Of a stretch of 64,000 nucleotides of DNA, positions 28,801 to 36,062 are shown piece by piece. The stretch covers positions 1 to 64,000 of the forward strand of contig JAFGWL010000013.1 in assembly GCA_016937175.1 (NCBI GenBank). Direction: 5' to 3'. A model generated the notes under the pieces. That model did no database searches and was not told where the DNA came from. It saw nothing but the letters and a program-made list of their open reading frames with translations. Source of the DNA: Candidatus Mcinerneyibacteriota bacterium (GTDB taxonomy: Bacteria; Macinerneyibacteriota; Macinerneyibacteria; Macinerneyibacteriales; DSCS01). Positions within the stretch are counted from its first letter, which is position 1, and every line of letters begins with the position of its first letter. A program made the position numbers and the translations under genes.

Positions 28801-31800
28801 GCGAAAAGGCATTATAGGCGGAAGAGCGGAACGAATCAGCCTTGCGGTCTATGATAAAAGTGGCATCCGGCGGAATATCCTGCTCGATACGGGCTCTGTC
28901 CCGTGTAAGCAGAAGAAATTTCTTCTCCAGCCGGTAGGCGATGATATCATCGGGAGAGAGCATCCTGCGGAGGCTCTCCCCTTTCAGGAAGGGGATACCT
29001 GAGATGAGTCTGGCGCGTTGATCCAGTTTCTCCGCGTAGCGGGATGCTTCTGCAAGGTCTTCACGGCCCAGATAGTAGAAATAGTTGCCCAGATTCACCG
29101 TATCCAGCTGGGAAAAGAGCTCAGGTTTATAGAAAAGGTAGCGTATCCTCTCTTCAAAGGACTCGAACCCGGACAAAAGGCGCACAAGACGATCGAAGTC
29201 GGTTTTCTCCGTTACGGCATCTTCCAGAAGCTGAAAGGGAATATAGCCTTTGTCCCTGAAAAAGGCTGCAAACCGGGGAGCTGTTTTATCATCGGCCCGA
29301 TTGATGGAATCAGATGCTTTTTCAAGGAATTCGAAACATGATTCGGGAGAAGATCTCCTTGTCAAAAGCGCTGCATCTATATTGATCAGAAAATCAAGAA
29401 AAACATCTTCTCCCTGCAGGCTCATAAGAGAAGAGAGGACGTCGTCTCCGAGAAACCGGTGCAGGAAAAGGTAAAAAAGACGCTTCATGGCGGGACTCAC
29501 TCCGGGCCTTTGGAGGAGAGAACGGATCTTCTCATAGCGCCTGAAATCCTTCTCCTGTTTGTCTACAGCTTCCCTGAGGGTGGAGAAAGACTCCTCCCGG
29601 GGAGCCGTCTTCATAAAAGCCAGAATCATCATCCATTGATGAAGCTCCTGCAGATCCGGATCCCTGATGGCTTTCACCCGTTCCTCCATGCCTTCCAAAA
29701 TTCCCAGGGGATCCGGAGATGAGTCCATATTAAGGAAGAGTGATGAAAGCTCGTTGATCAGCAGCCCCTTCTGGAACTTGTTCTCACGTGAGATCTCCAA
29801 AGAGCGGTCCAGATACTCCTGAAGGAGCTGATCATTGCCGATACGATAATAGAGAGAAGCGAAATTATTGGTGATGACCATATCCGCATAGGGGCTGTCG
29901 GAAACAGCGAGTTTTTCTTTGAACAGGTCCACGGCTGCTGACATCTCCCCTTTGTTCATGGAGGCCGCAGCCATGATGGAAAGAAGAAGGTTCCGTTCCA
30001 TCTCCGGGGTAAATCCCCGGTAAGCACCGGTCTCATGAGCTCCTGAGAGCGCCATGGCAATGCTTATATCCAGGAGGCCTCCCCCCTCTTTTTTGCGTGC
30101 CTGATCCCCCTGCAGAAGGTCCAACCCCTTTTTGGCATGAAAAAGAGCCTTGTCGGTATCGTCTCCCAACAGGGCATTGTAGGCGATATTCCTGTGATAA
30201 AGGACCTGCCGGACAGGGTCTTCTCCCGAAAGCCCCAGGGAAAGAGCCCTTTCAAAGTAACGGACAGATTCCAGATGTTTTCCTGAAAGAGAAGTGACCA
30301 TTCCAAGATGTTTGAGAATATAATCCTGCCCCCGGATATCCTGGTCTTCCAAATAGAGAGTCAAAAGTTTCCGGTCGAAGGAGGCTGTCTCTTCATATTG
30401 ATTGAGATTGTAATGGATGGTGGATAAGCGGAGCAGATACTGTTTTTCCTCCTGACGTCCCTGATAAGGAGGTATCTTTCCTGACATGGCGGTATAATAG
30501 TCAAGCGCCTTGTCAAAGATCCGGAGTTTGAAGTAGATGTTGGCCATGTTCTTTTCAAAATAGCCTCTGAGAAGTCTATCGTCTGTATCGGCCAGGGCCA
30601 GGCCTGTCTTGTACTCTCCCAGGGCCATTTCCAGGTATTGCCCCTGTCCAAGACGCTCCATCTCCTCGTAAAGCCATCCCAGGGTCAGATGCATGATCCC
30701 CTCCTGGGGACGACGGCCCACAGAGCTTACGACCAGATCCAGGGCCTCTTCATAGGCTGCGAGGGTGAGGTCAGTTCTCCCTCGCACTTCGTAGGATGTC
30801 CCCACATAGGTCAGGGCAAACCCGTAAAGGTACTGCATGAGAGGGTCTTCCGGATGATCCAGGTATAGGGCTTTATAACGCCCTGCTGTCTCCATGATAT
30901 TTCCCAGGAGGTAATCCAGCCGGATCATGGCCCGGTTGATCTCCAGATCCCCGGGCAAGGCCTCCCTCAAAAGAAGGATTATCTTTCGTGCCTTCAGAAG
31001 GTCCTCTTCTTTTTCATACTCTTCAGCCACGGCTACAGCCCTGGACCTCAGAAAGGAGACGATATCTTTATAATAGACGCCGTTATAGCCTGATGTGAGA
31101 ATATTTGAAAAGGCTGTTATCCCTTCTTCTGTCTCATAACGGCTGTAGATCTCAAGCAGGATGGGATAGAGCATCTCCCGGTTCTCATCTTCCCGGCCCT
31201 TGACCTTATGCCACTCCTGAAGTGCGCCGGCATAGTCTCCGACTACAAGGAGAGAATCCATGAGTGCCCCTGTGGCTCCGTAAAAGAGAGTGGAGCCGGG
31301 AGGGTTCTCATCCCGTATCCGGCTCAGAATATTGAGGGAATAGCCGCTCCCGGCTTTGTATTCCGCCCTCACCTTCAGATAAAGGCTCACAGCTTCGGTC
31401 ACGTAACGGTCACGGTAGAAGGCGTTATTGATTATCTTTTCCAGGAGTCCGAGTGCCGGGGTTTTCCGGCCTGTCATCAGCGCTGAGCGGGCAGCTAAGA
31501 GGGAAAGTTTGTTTTTCAGCCCGGTGGAGCGGATCCTGTTTTCCAGTGTAGAAAACGTCTCCAAAACAGCGCGATGCTCACCGGCTTCATAAAGACGGAA
31601 AATCAGGCGCTCAGACATCCCCTCTTCATAAAGAGAGGGAGCCCCGGCAATATCTTCTTTTGTGACCAGAGGTTTCAAAAGAGTCCCTTCGGCCAGGTAG
31701 GAAAATTTATCCGCCTCCCTTTCAGCCAGACGCGGGTATCCTGTTTCCAGGAGCTTATTGATATAATGTGTCAAAAAAAGAAGTGATTCGCGGGGCGAAA

Positions 31801-32758
31801 AGAGAGAGACGACTTTCTCGGCCAGAGGGAGGATCTCCTCTGGCTTGTCTGTCCGCTCCAGGTAATTGTTGTAATGGTAGACCGAAGAAAAACTGTAGGC
31901 AAGGTCTTCCCTGCTTTTATAGGAGAGTTTCGGGCCCTTTGTAAAAAAAAGGGTATCACTTGAAAGCGTAAAACTATGAAGTCCTTCTGCTCCAAAGAGA
32001 TAATGCTCTCTGCCCTCCTCCGATGAAGTGAGAAAGGCTGTCTGCAGATTCTCTTCCCTTCCGGGCACATCTTCTGCCAGTGGATAGGAGAGATAATAGA
32101 GTTTCCCTGTGACAGGATCATAAAAAAGGTCTGATTTGGGCAAAGGAGAAGTCTTCAGAACCCGGATATTCCCGGTGGCGGTCTCCACGGACAGGATCTC
32201 TCTGTCTCTGAGAAGATAGACCTCCCCTTCTCCAAAGGCAAGGTCTTCCGCGCCGGAGAACTCAGACCGATAGACCTCCTTCCCCTCACGGCTTAAGATG
32301 ACAAGGTCTGTCTTTCCCTCTTCGCGCGACAGGGCTGCGATCAGGGAGCCGTCGGGAGAGAACCGGGGAGACATCTCCCGGACGAAAGGCCTGCCCAGAT
32401 TTGTCATCTTTCCTCCCTGCAGAAGCAGGATGTCCCCCAGGACATCATACTGGTCCGAGGTGACAAGCAGGCTTCCCCTGCTGTCAGTATCTTCCAGGCT
32501 CTCTTCATAAGATGTTGAAAAAAGAGCCTCGCTCATTTGTGCGGTAAAATCATATTTGATGACTTGACGGTTGTTGTTGTCGATAACGGTATAGTAGAGA
32601 CACCCTGTCTCCGGGCAGAAACGCACAGATTCTATTCCCCCCAGCTGGACATCGATCTGCCCCTCAGGAGGCATCTCCTGCACGAGTCCGCTTTTGAGAG
32701 TACATCCTCCGGCTCCCAGAAGAATCAGGAGGAGAAACAGAAACGTTTTACGGTGCAC
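25811..32758 (-). CDS. Giant TPR-CHAT lipoprotein (2315 residues)
   Basis: A signal sequence with a relaxed lipobox (LLGAGGC, Cys19) predicts an exported lipoprotein. Residues about 40-270 contain beta-propeller/TolB-like repeats (SPRFSPDGSLIAALSREEGK). Residues about 290-2000 are helical with many TPR-like units (GWLYEEMERLGQGQYLEMA; LAILYERTGFYSRAIALYKE). The last about 260 residues form a CHAT domain, a caspase-like peptidase, with His2184 in IHFACHG and Cys2229 in LSACDSG, so the catalytic dyad is intact. CHAT proteins are known in separase-like and gasdermin/type III-E CRISPR settings, mostly cytoplasmic; an envelope-anchored version is unusual. Translation starts at GTG 32758 behind GGAAGGAG and overlaps the DUF1318 gene by 11 bp, indicating an operon with it and the AsmA/YdbH-like gene. 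Confidence 0.88.
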   Translation of the reverse strand: MHRKTFLFLLLILLGAGGCTLKSGLVQEMPPEGQIDVQLGGIESVRFCPETGCLYYTVIDNNNRQVIKYDFTAQMSEALFSTSYEESLEDTDSRGSLLVTSDQYDVLGDILLLQGGKMTNLGRPFVREMSPRFSPDGSLIAALSREEGKTDLVILSREGKEVYRSEFSGAEDLAFGEGEVYLLRDREILSVETATGNIRVLKTSPLPKSDLFYDPVTGKLYYLSYPLAEDVPGREENLQTAFLTSSEEGREHYLFGAEGLHSFTLSSDTLFFTKGPKLSYKSREDLAYSFSSVYHYNNYLERTDKPEEILPLAEKVVSLFSPRESLLFLTHYINKLLETGYPRLAEREADKFSYLAEGTLLKPLVTKEDIAGAPSLYEEGMSERLIFRLYEAGEHRAVLETFSTLENRIRSTGLKNKLSLLAARSALMTGRKTPALGLLEKIINNAFYRDRYVTEAVSLYLKVRAEYKAGSGYSLNILSRIRDENPPGSTLFYGATGALMDSLLVVGDYAGALQEWHKVKGREDENREMLYPILLEIYSRYETEEGITAFSNILTSGYNGVYYKDIVSFLRSRAVAVAEEYEKEEDLLKARKIILLLREALPGDLEINRAMIRLDYLLGNIMETAGRYKALYLDHPEDPLMQYLYGFALTYVGTSYEVRGRTDLTLAAYEEALDLVVSSVGRRPQEGIMHLTLGWLYEEMERLGQGQYLEMALGEYKTGLALADTDDRLLRGYFEKNMANIYFKLRIFDKALDYYTAMSGKIPPYQGRQEEKQYLLRLSTIHYNLNQYEETASFDRKLLTLYLEDQDIRGQDYILKHLGMVTSLSGKHLESVRYFERALSLGLSGEDPVRQVLYHRNIAYNALLGDDTDKALFHAKKGLDLLQGDQARKKEGGGLLDISIAMALSGAHETGAYRGFTPEMERNLLLSIMAAASMNKGEMSAAVDLFKEKLAVSDSPYADMVITNNFASLYYRIGNDQLLQEYLDRSLEISRENKFQKGLLINELSSLFLNMDSSPDPLGILEGMEERVKAIRDPDLQELHQWMMILAFMKTAPREESFSTLREAVDKQEKDFRRYEKIRSLLQRPGVSPAMKRLFYLFLHRFLGDDVLSSLMSLQGEDVFLDFLINIDAALLTRRSSPESCFEFLEKASDSINRADDKTAPRFAAFFRDKGYIPFQLLEDAVTEKTDFDRLVRLLSGFESFEERIRYLFYKPELFSQLDTVNLGNYFYYLGREDLAEASRYAEKLDQRARLISGIPFLKGESLRRMLSPDDIIAYRLEKKFLLLTRDRARIEQDIPPDATFIIDRKADSFRSSAYNAFSLSQLYLLYEGRHMPRPWSLSEGKPLIEESSGYFRLSGSLESDQVNPYASKAGDYTGLQFLKEGLTVDGLWVDEAEVTSPISMRLFTDILIYAGLNTIKIGEITFSYREMTEKQFASFLSEKTSEIDRRAYLYYKEGHYSRSFRELANLIPLLKARKDTATLTSRLYLMITIATDHLRDPELIRQELKEYISLKGLPESAYEKNLAILYERTGFYSRAIALYKEGRIPGDQTLQLASLYEKNGQYEEASELLNLVNTEESLIRRAVIHYKYFNENEKARALLEKVRSRDKQQTVELLKGSISLREGDYETAKALFRPLTESPERNIRINAAIGMANLLFKTNAYHECLDYIRRTLQSLPEKENQAERVILKNLLSLALLETGSEHLALSEIDGALETARRYNIVGETTALIINKSLILRETGRPEEALALLESELPEAQARNNSYLLKGLYRHLAITSYQIGSSGQALLYLGKMKDLGQLTPEESMYASYYTGLVTKDIPMLEKARQEALDIRDISTALEIANHLGLFSGRIDHFEMAVSLLEAMAEDMDSPGLQVKLLKKYQGIYRSLAEAYFDAGLFEKSFFTTEKVKRIAFLVNNPLGAGQSTLKPEEEEALDKLKKELYHLDLLMKNDASIVREYEARKEDLDRLKLEIAMNQKGSADIPGERDFAGTIPQGTLVLSFLVLENRTLLLSWLDGAISGYSIPAGKERLNEEVSRLRDLISETAGEEVIRGESSRLGDLLLPFDLPKSGHLVVSPSGVLNYLPFSLLVKKGEYLIDRFPVTYIPDLFMLRENSGAGPFRSILAVGNPDLDNPDLELYFAQKEAGEIRFIFGPITDILKGKAATEEAVREKMASKDYDIIHFACHGYFNRHYSLLSHLLFASGGHLDGRFDVEEIRNLTPQARLAVLSACDSGVGVLGEGDEVTALDRAFMKTEESAVISSLWRISDVATGMLFKHFYRELDKGTPAPLALWKAKKELRLFFPHPAYWSSMKYTGN

Positions 32759-33323
32759 TCTTCTCCTTCCAGCTGCCCGAGGCGTCCTGAATCAGCCAGC
32801 CTGGCCTGGCCTCGTCATGCATTTTATGAGCAAAGATCTCTTCCACTTTTCCCAGGTCATTCTCGCTTAATCCCTGGGTGATGCTGATAATGCGGTTATA
32901 GATGATCCTCCGGTCACGGTTCTCTTCCTGCAAAAACCGGTCGACCAGACGGGCAAGCTCTTTGTCCTCATCCAGCCGTCGGGAATCCCTGATCTCCACA
33001 TACCCGCTGTTGGACTCCCCTATGATCTTCATATCCATAAAACGCTGATAGTCGTCTTTATTGTAGAGTCTGTTCTGATAGGCTAAAAGAGATCTCCTTT
33101 TTTCATCGGAAATCTCGGCGATATCATCGGGGAGAGCCCTGACAGAGACAAGCAGCATAGGATCAGCCCCGATAAAGGAGTAGTTGCCCAGAACCTGGTT
33201 TTCCAGAGAGGTCTTCTCTCCCACCAGAGTGATCTCGATCTTCGCCTTGGGGCTTAAGAGAGAACACCCCGCAATAGCCAGCCCCGCGGCGAGATATGAG
33301 ATGAGAAGAACGGCTTTGTTCAT
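32748..33323 (-). CDS. DUF1318 (YdbL-like) lipoprotein
   Basis: The 191-residue product has a clean lipobox (LAIAGC, Cys20). The C-terminal half matches the DUF1318/YdbL pattern: LVDRFLQEENRDRRIIYNRI, then a short helix-turn (GLSENDLGKVEEIFAHK) and ARPGWLIQDASGSWKEK. In E. coli, ydbL sits with ydbH (AsmA-like) and ynbE (outer-membrane lipoprotein) in an operon linked to inter-membrane lipid transport. Here a lipidated DUF1318 protein follows a YdbH-sized AsmA-like gene, so it may combine the YdbL and YnbE roles (inference). AAAGGAGTGTC-ATG gives the start, and it overlaps the CHAT gene start. Confidence 0.82.
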   Translation of the reverse strand: MNKAVLLISYLAAGLAIAGCSLLSPKAKIEITLVGEKTSLENQVLGNYSFIGADPMLLVSVRALPDDIAEISDEKRRSLLAYQNRLYNKDDYQRFMDMKIIGESNSGYVEIRDSRRLDEDKELARLVDRFLQEENRDRRIIYNRIISITQGLSENDLGKVEEIFAHKMHDEARPGWLIQDASGSWKEKSAP

Positions 33324-33335
33324 GACACTCCTTTC

Positions 33336-35957
33336 TTAAAAGACAAGACCTGCTTCTTTGAGGATACTGTCCAGAGGAATACGCCTGATGGGTTCGACAT
33401 CCAGCCCTCCTATAAGAAAACCCAGGGCGAATGAGACTAAATTGGATCGGCGGAATCCGAAGGTGGGATGGATGTTGACAAACCCGTTGGATGTGGTGAC
33501 CAGCACATTTTTGGGTACTACCCCTACCATATTAAGCTTCTTGCGCATGCCTTGTATCTGGGGGTTTTTCTTGTCCGGGTCGAGAGAGAGGAGAGCTTTG
33601 TCCAGGACATCGCTGTCGATCTTTGTAATATCCCAGAATCCTTCCACTTCCGTTCCTTTACCCTTAAAGCGGGAAACCATGGAGAGAAGAGAGGTTCCTC
33701 CTTTGCCTGTCCCTTTTCTGATGTTCAGGTCGATGGCATTGAATTGAATATCGTAACTCAACACGTCCAGGTCGGCCGAAAGAGCCCCTCCGATCTGGCC
33801 ATCCAGAAAACGGCCATAAAAAGTGTGGACAGAGGCTTTTTTATTGACAGCGCTCAGAGAAGCCGCGAAATCTCTGATGACGAAATGCTGAAAACCGCCC
33901 TTCTCCATCCTGAAATTGATCTCTTCTCCCTGCCTCAACTCCCCGGGGGCGAATGGCCCGAAGTAGTAGGGAAGCGAAAGAGTCAGGCCCGTGACTGAGA
34001 TATCCCTGTCGTATTGGAGAGATCCCATTGAACAGTCAAAGACAGCCTTCCATTTTTTCTGAGTTCCTTCAAACCAGAGCCTCCCGTCGATTTCCTCCAA
34101 CCGGATCTTCTTTTCCGGATAAGAGAGAGATACACCGTCCATGGTGTTGTCTGTCTTGATGAACGGGGCAGCGAGGGTCCCTGAGAGATCCAATGTGAAG
34201 TTGACAGTCCCCTTTGATTCGATTGCCGGCAGTCCCGGGGCGAAGGAGATGAGTTCAGGGATATCGATCTTGGAATGGGAGAGAGTCAGATTGATGTTTT
34301 CTTCCCCCCACTTTTCCAGGGAGCCGTTTACAAGGAAGCGGTTGTTCTTCCCCAGTTTCAAAAAAAAGTTATCGCAGTAAAGATACTTCTGCATAGGAGC
34401 GATGATGAGCCCTCCTCCCATGCTGACTTTGGGGATCTTGACCGGCGAAAAATCAGTCCGGAAATCGATCTCCTGGGCTCCTGCCGAGATCAGCAGAGTC
34501 AACCCTTTGGAAATGGAACCGGTGACTTCTGCCAGGGCGTTCAGTTTTGCATAAAGAGGAATATCAAAATAGTTATAAAAGGTGAAATCACGCATCTGGA
34601 GGTTAAGCTGCAATGAATCCAGGTCCGGGGTATTACCCCGAAGTTTCAGCATTCCCCCGTAGAGGGAGAAGGAGAAATCTTCCAGGGTACATGCTCCTGT
34701 CATGCGCTGCGGATCCAGATGGCCCTTCACGGCCAGATGGATATTCTTCAAAGGCTCTGTCATGCGGGAGACTAAAAGAGAAGCGATCTCGGCTTCGGCG
34801 CTGATCTCCAGGTTCTCAGGGGTCCCTCCCAATGACAGGGTCACCAGAGCGTCTTTTAAAGAGGCTTCGCTGGCTGATGCCGAAGGGATACGGAGGATCA
34901 CCTTGCCTCTCATCGTCTCCTTCCGCGCTTCTCCCCGGGTCCGGATGTAACCTTCTACAGAGACCGGGGGAAAGCCGGGAATAGCCCGCCGGAGGATACT
35001 GGTGAGCCCGTCCAGGTCAATGTCCGAAAAAAGACGGCTGAAGGAGAGGGACTCAAACTTCATCGCATCATCAAAGAGGATTTTTCCCCGTATTTCGGCC
35101 AATGTCAACTGGTTCACAGCCACAGTAAAGTCTCCTGCTGTCAGGCTCTTCCTGGTTGTGCTGAGAAGATAGGATCCTTTCTGTGTCAGGGTCACCTCTC
35201 TTTCGGGTTCTCTGGCAGAGACAGCCTCCTTCAAAGCCAGAGAGCCGTCTGAGACAGCCGCCTGTAAGGATACTCCGTAGGGGAGAAAAAGCCTGTCCGG
35301 TCCGTTACCCAGCGTGACATTGTTATCATTAGTGCGGAGTCTGAAATAGCCTGTAAGTCCCTGAAATGTCCCGTCAGGAGCTTCAACAGCGCCCTCAAGG
35401 GAAAACGAGCCGGAATGAGAGACTCCCTTCCCCTGATAAAGAAGGCGAAGATTCCTGACATCAAGAGACCTGACCCGGAAACGGGGTATCTTTTCGGGGA
35501 TCAGAGGCTTTTTCTCAAGAGGTGTCTCTTCCTCTTTCCCTCCAGGGACACTTTCCTTTATTCGCCCATCTGAAAAAGAGGCCTCCTTCATGGAAAAGGT
35601 GACATCTTCCAGTGATATCGACTCGATTTCAACAAGCCCCCGAAAGAAAGCGAAGGGAGAAATCCGGATATGAATACGGCCTGCCGAAAGGTCTCCCCGG
35701 GGAAGAGAAAGGGTGAGGTCTTTTAACGTCAGGGAAAAAGGCAGTCGGGAAACGGACGATCCTGCAGAAAGGGGTAAAAAACGGGAGACAAGTGAGCTGT
35801 TCAGGACTCCTGGTGAAAGAAGGCTGTTGAGAAGAGAGAAGAAGAAAGCCATATGGACCAGAAAAGAAACAACGACTCCGCCTGCAGCAAGAAGAAGAGC
35901 TTCCCCCTTCCGGCCTTCCCTCTGATCTTGCTTTTTATCGTGTTTCAGACGACTCAT
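33336..35957 (-). CDS. AsmA/YdbH-like inter-membrane bridge protein
   Basis: The 873-residue protein has one N-terminal membrane anchor (about 22-48) after a basic cytoplasmic stretch, then a long beta-rich region with short amphipathic strands typical of AsmA-like (repeating beta-groove) proteins: VEIESISLEDVTFSM, LTLAEIRGKILFDDAMKFES, GLSLTLPYYFG-like segments and a C-terminal block LNMVGVVPKNVLVTTSNG with a final hydrophobic end (ILKEAGLVF). Its length is close to E. coli YdbH (about 880) and the DUF1318 gene follows 12 bp later. Such proteins span the periplasm and are thought to pass phospholipids to the outer membrane. AAAAGGGGCC precedes the ATG. The family call is by pattern and context. 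Confidence 0.75.
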   Translation of the reverse strand: MSRLKHDKKQDQREGRKGEALLLAAGGVVVSFLVHMAFFFSLLNSLLSPGVLNSSLVSRFLPLSAGSSVSRLPFSLTLKDLTLSLPRGDLSAGRIHIRISPFAFFRGLVEIESISLEDVTFSMKEASFSDGRIKESVPGGKEEETPLEKKPLIPEKIPRFRVRSLDVRNLRLLYQGKGVSHSGSFSLEGAVEAPDGTFQGLTGYFRLRTNDNNVTLGNGPDRLFLPYGVSLQAAVSDGSLALKEAVSAREPEREVTLTQKGSYLLSTTRKSLTAGDFTVAVNQLTLAEIRGKILFDDAMKFESLSFSRLFSDIDLDGLTSILRRAIPGFPPVSVEGYIRTRGEARKETMRGKVILRIPSASASEASLKDALVTLSLGGTPENLEISAEAEIASLLVSRMTEPLKNIHLAVKGHLDPQRMTGACTLEDFSFSLYGGMLKLRGNTPDLDSLQLNLQMRDFTFYNYFDIPLYAKLNALAEVTGSISKGLTLLISAGAQEIDFRTDFSPVKIPKVSMGGGLIIAPMQKYLYCDNFFLKLGKNNRFLVNGSLEKWGEENINLTLSHSKIDIPELISFAPGLPAIESKGTVNFTLDLSGTLAAPFIKTDNTMDGVSLSYPEKKIRLEEIDGRLWFEGTQKKWKAVFDCSMGSLQYDRDISVTGLTLSLPYYFGPFAPGELRQGEEINFRMEKGGFQHFVIRDFAASLSAVNKKASVHTFYGRFLDGQIGGALSADLDVLSYDIQFNAIDLNIRKGTGKGGTSLLSMVSRFKGKGTEVEGFWDITKIDSDVLDKALLSLDPDKKNPQIQGMRKKLNMVGVVPKNVLVTTSNGFVNIHPTFGFRRSNLVSFALGFLIGGLDVEPIRRIPLDSILKEAGLVF

Positions 35958-36033
35958 TTCCGGCCCCTTTTACTCTGTCTCCGCTTTTCTGCTAAAAAGC
36001 ATAAAAGTCTTTACCAGTATAGCTGAATTAATG

Positions 36034-36062
36034 AAAAAATAAAGGGGAGCTTAACGCTCCCC
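36034..36062 (-). terminator. Terminator of valS overlapping its stop codon
   Basis: Minus strand: GGGGAGC-GTTAA-GCTCCCC followed by TTTATTTTTT. The stop TAA is in the loop. It separates the kdsA-valS operon from the AsmA-like operon. A TATACT-like -10 at 36016-36021 may serve the AsmA gene, but no good -35 accompanies it. Confidence 0.85.
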
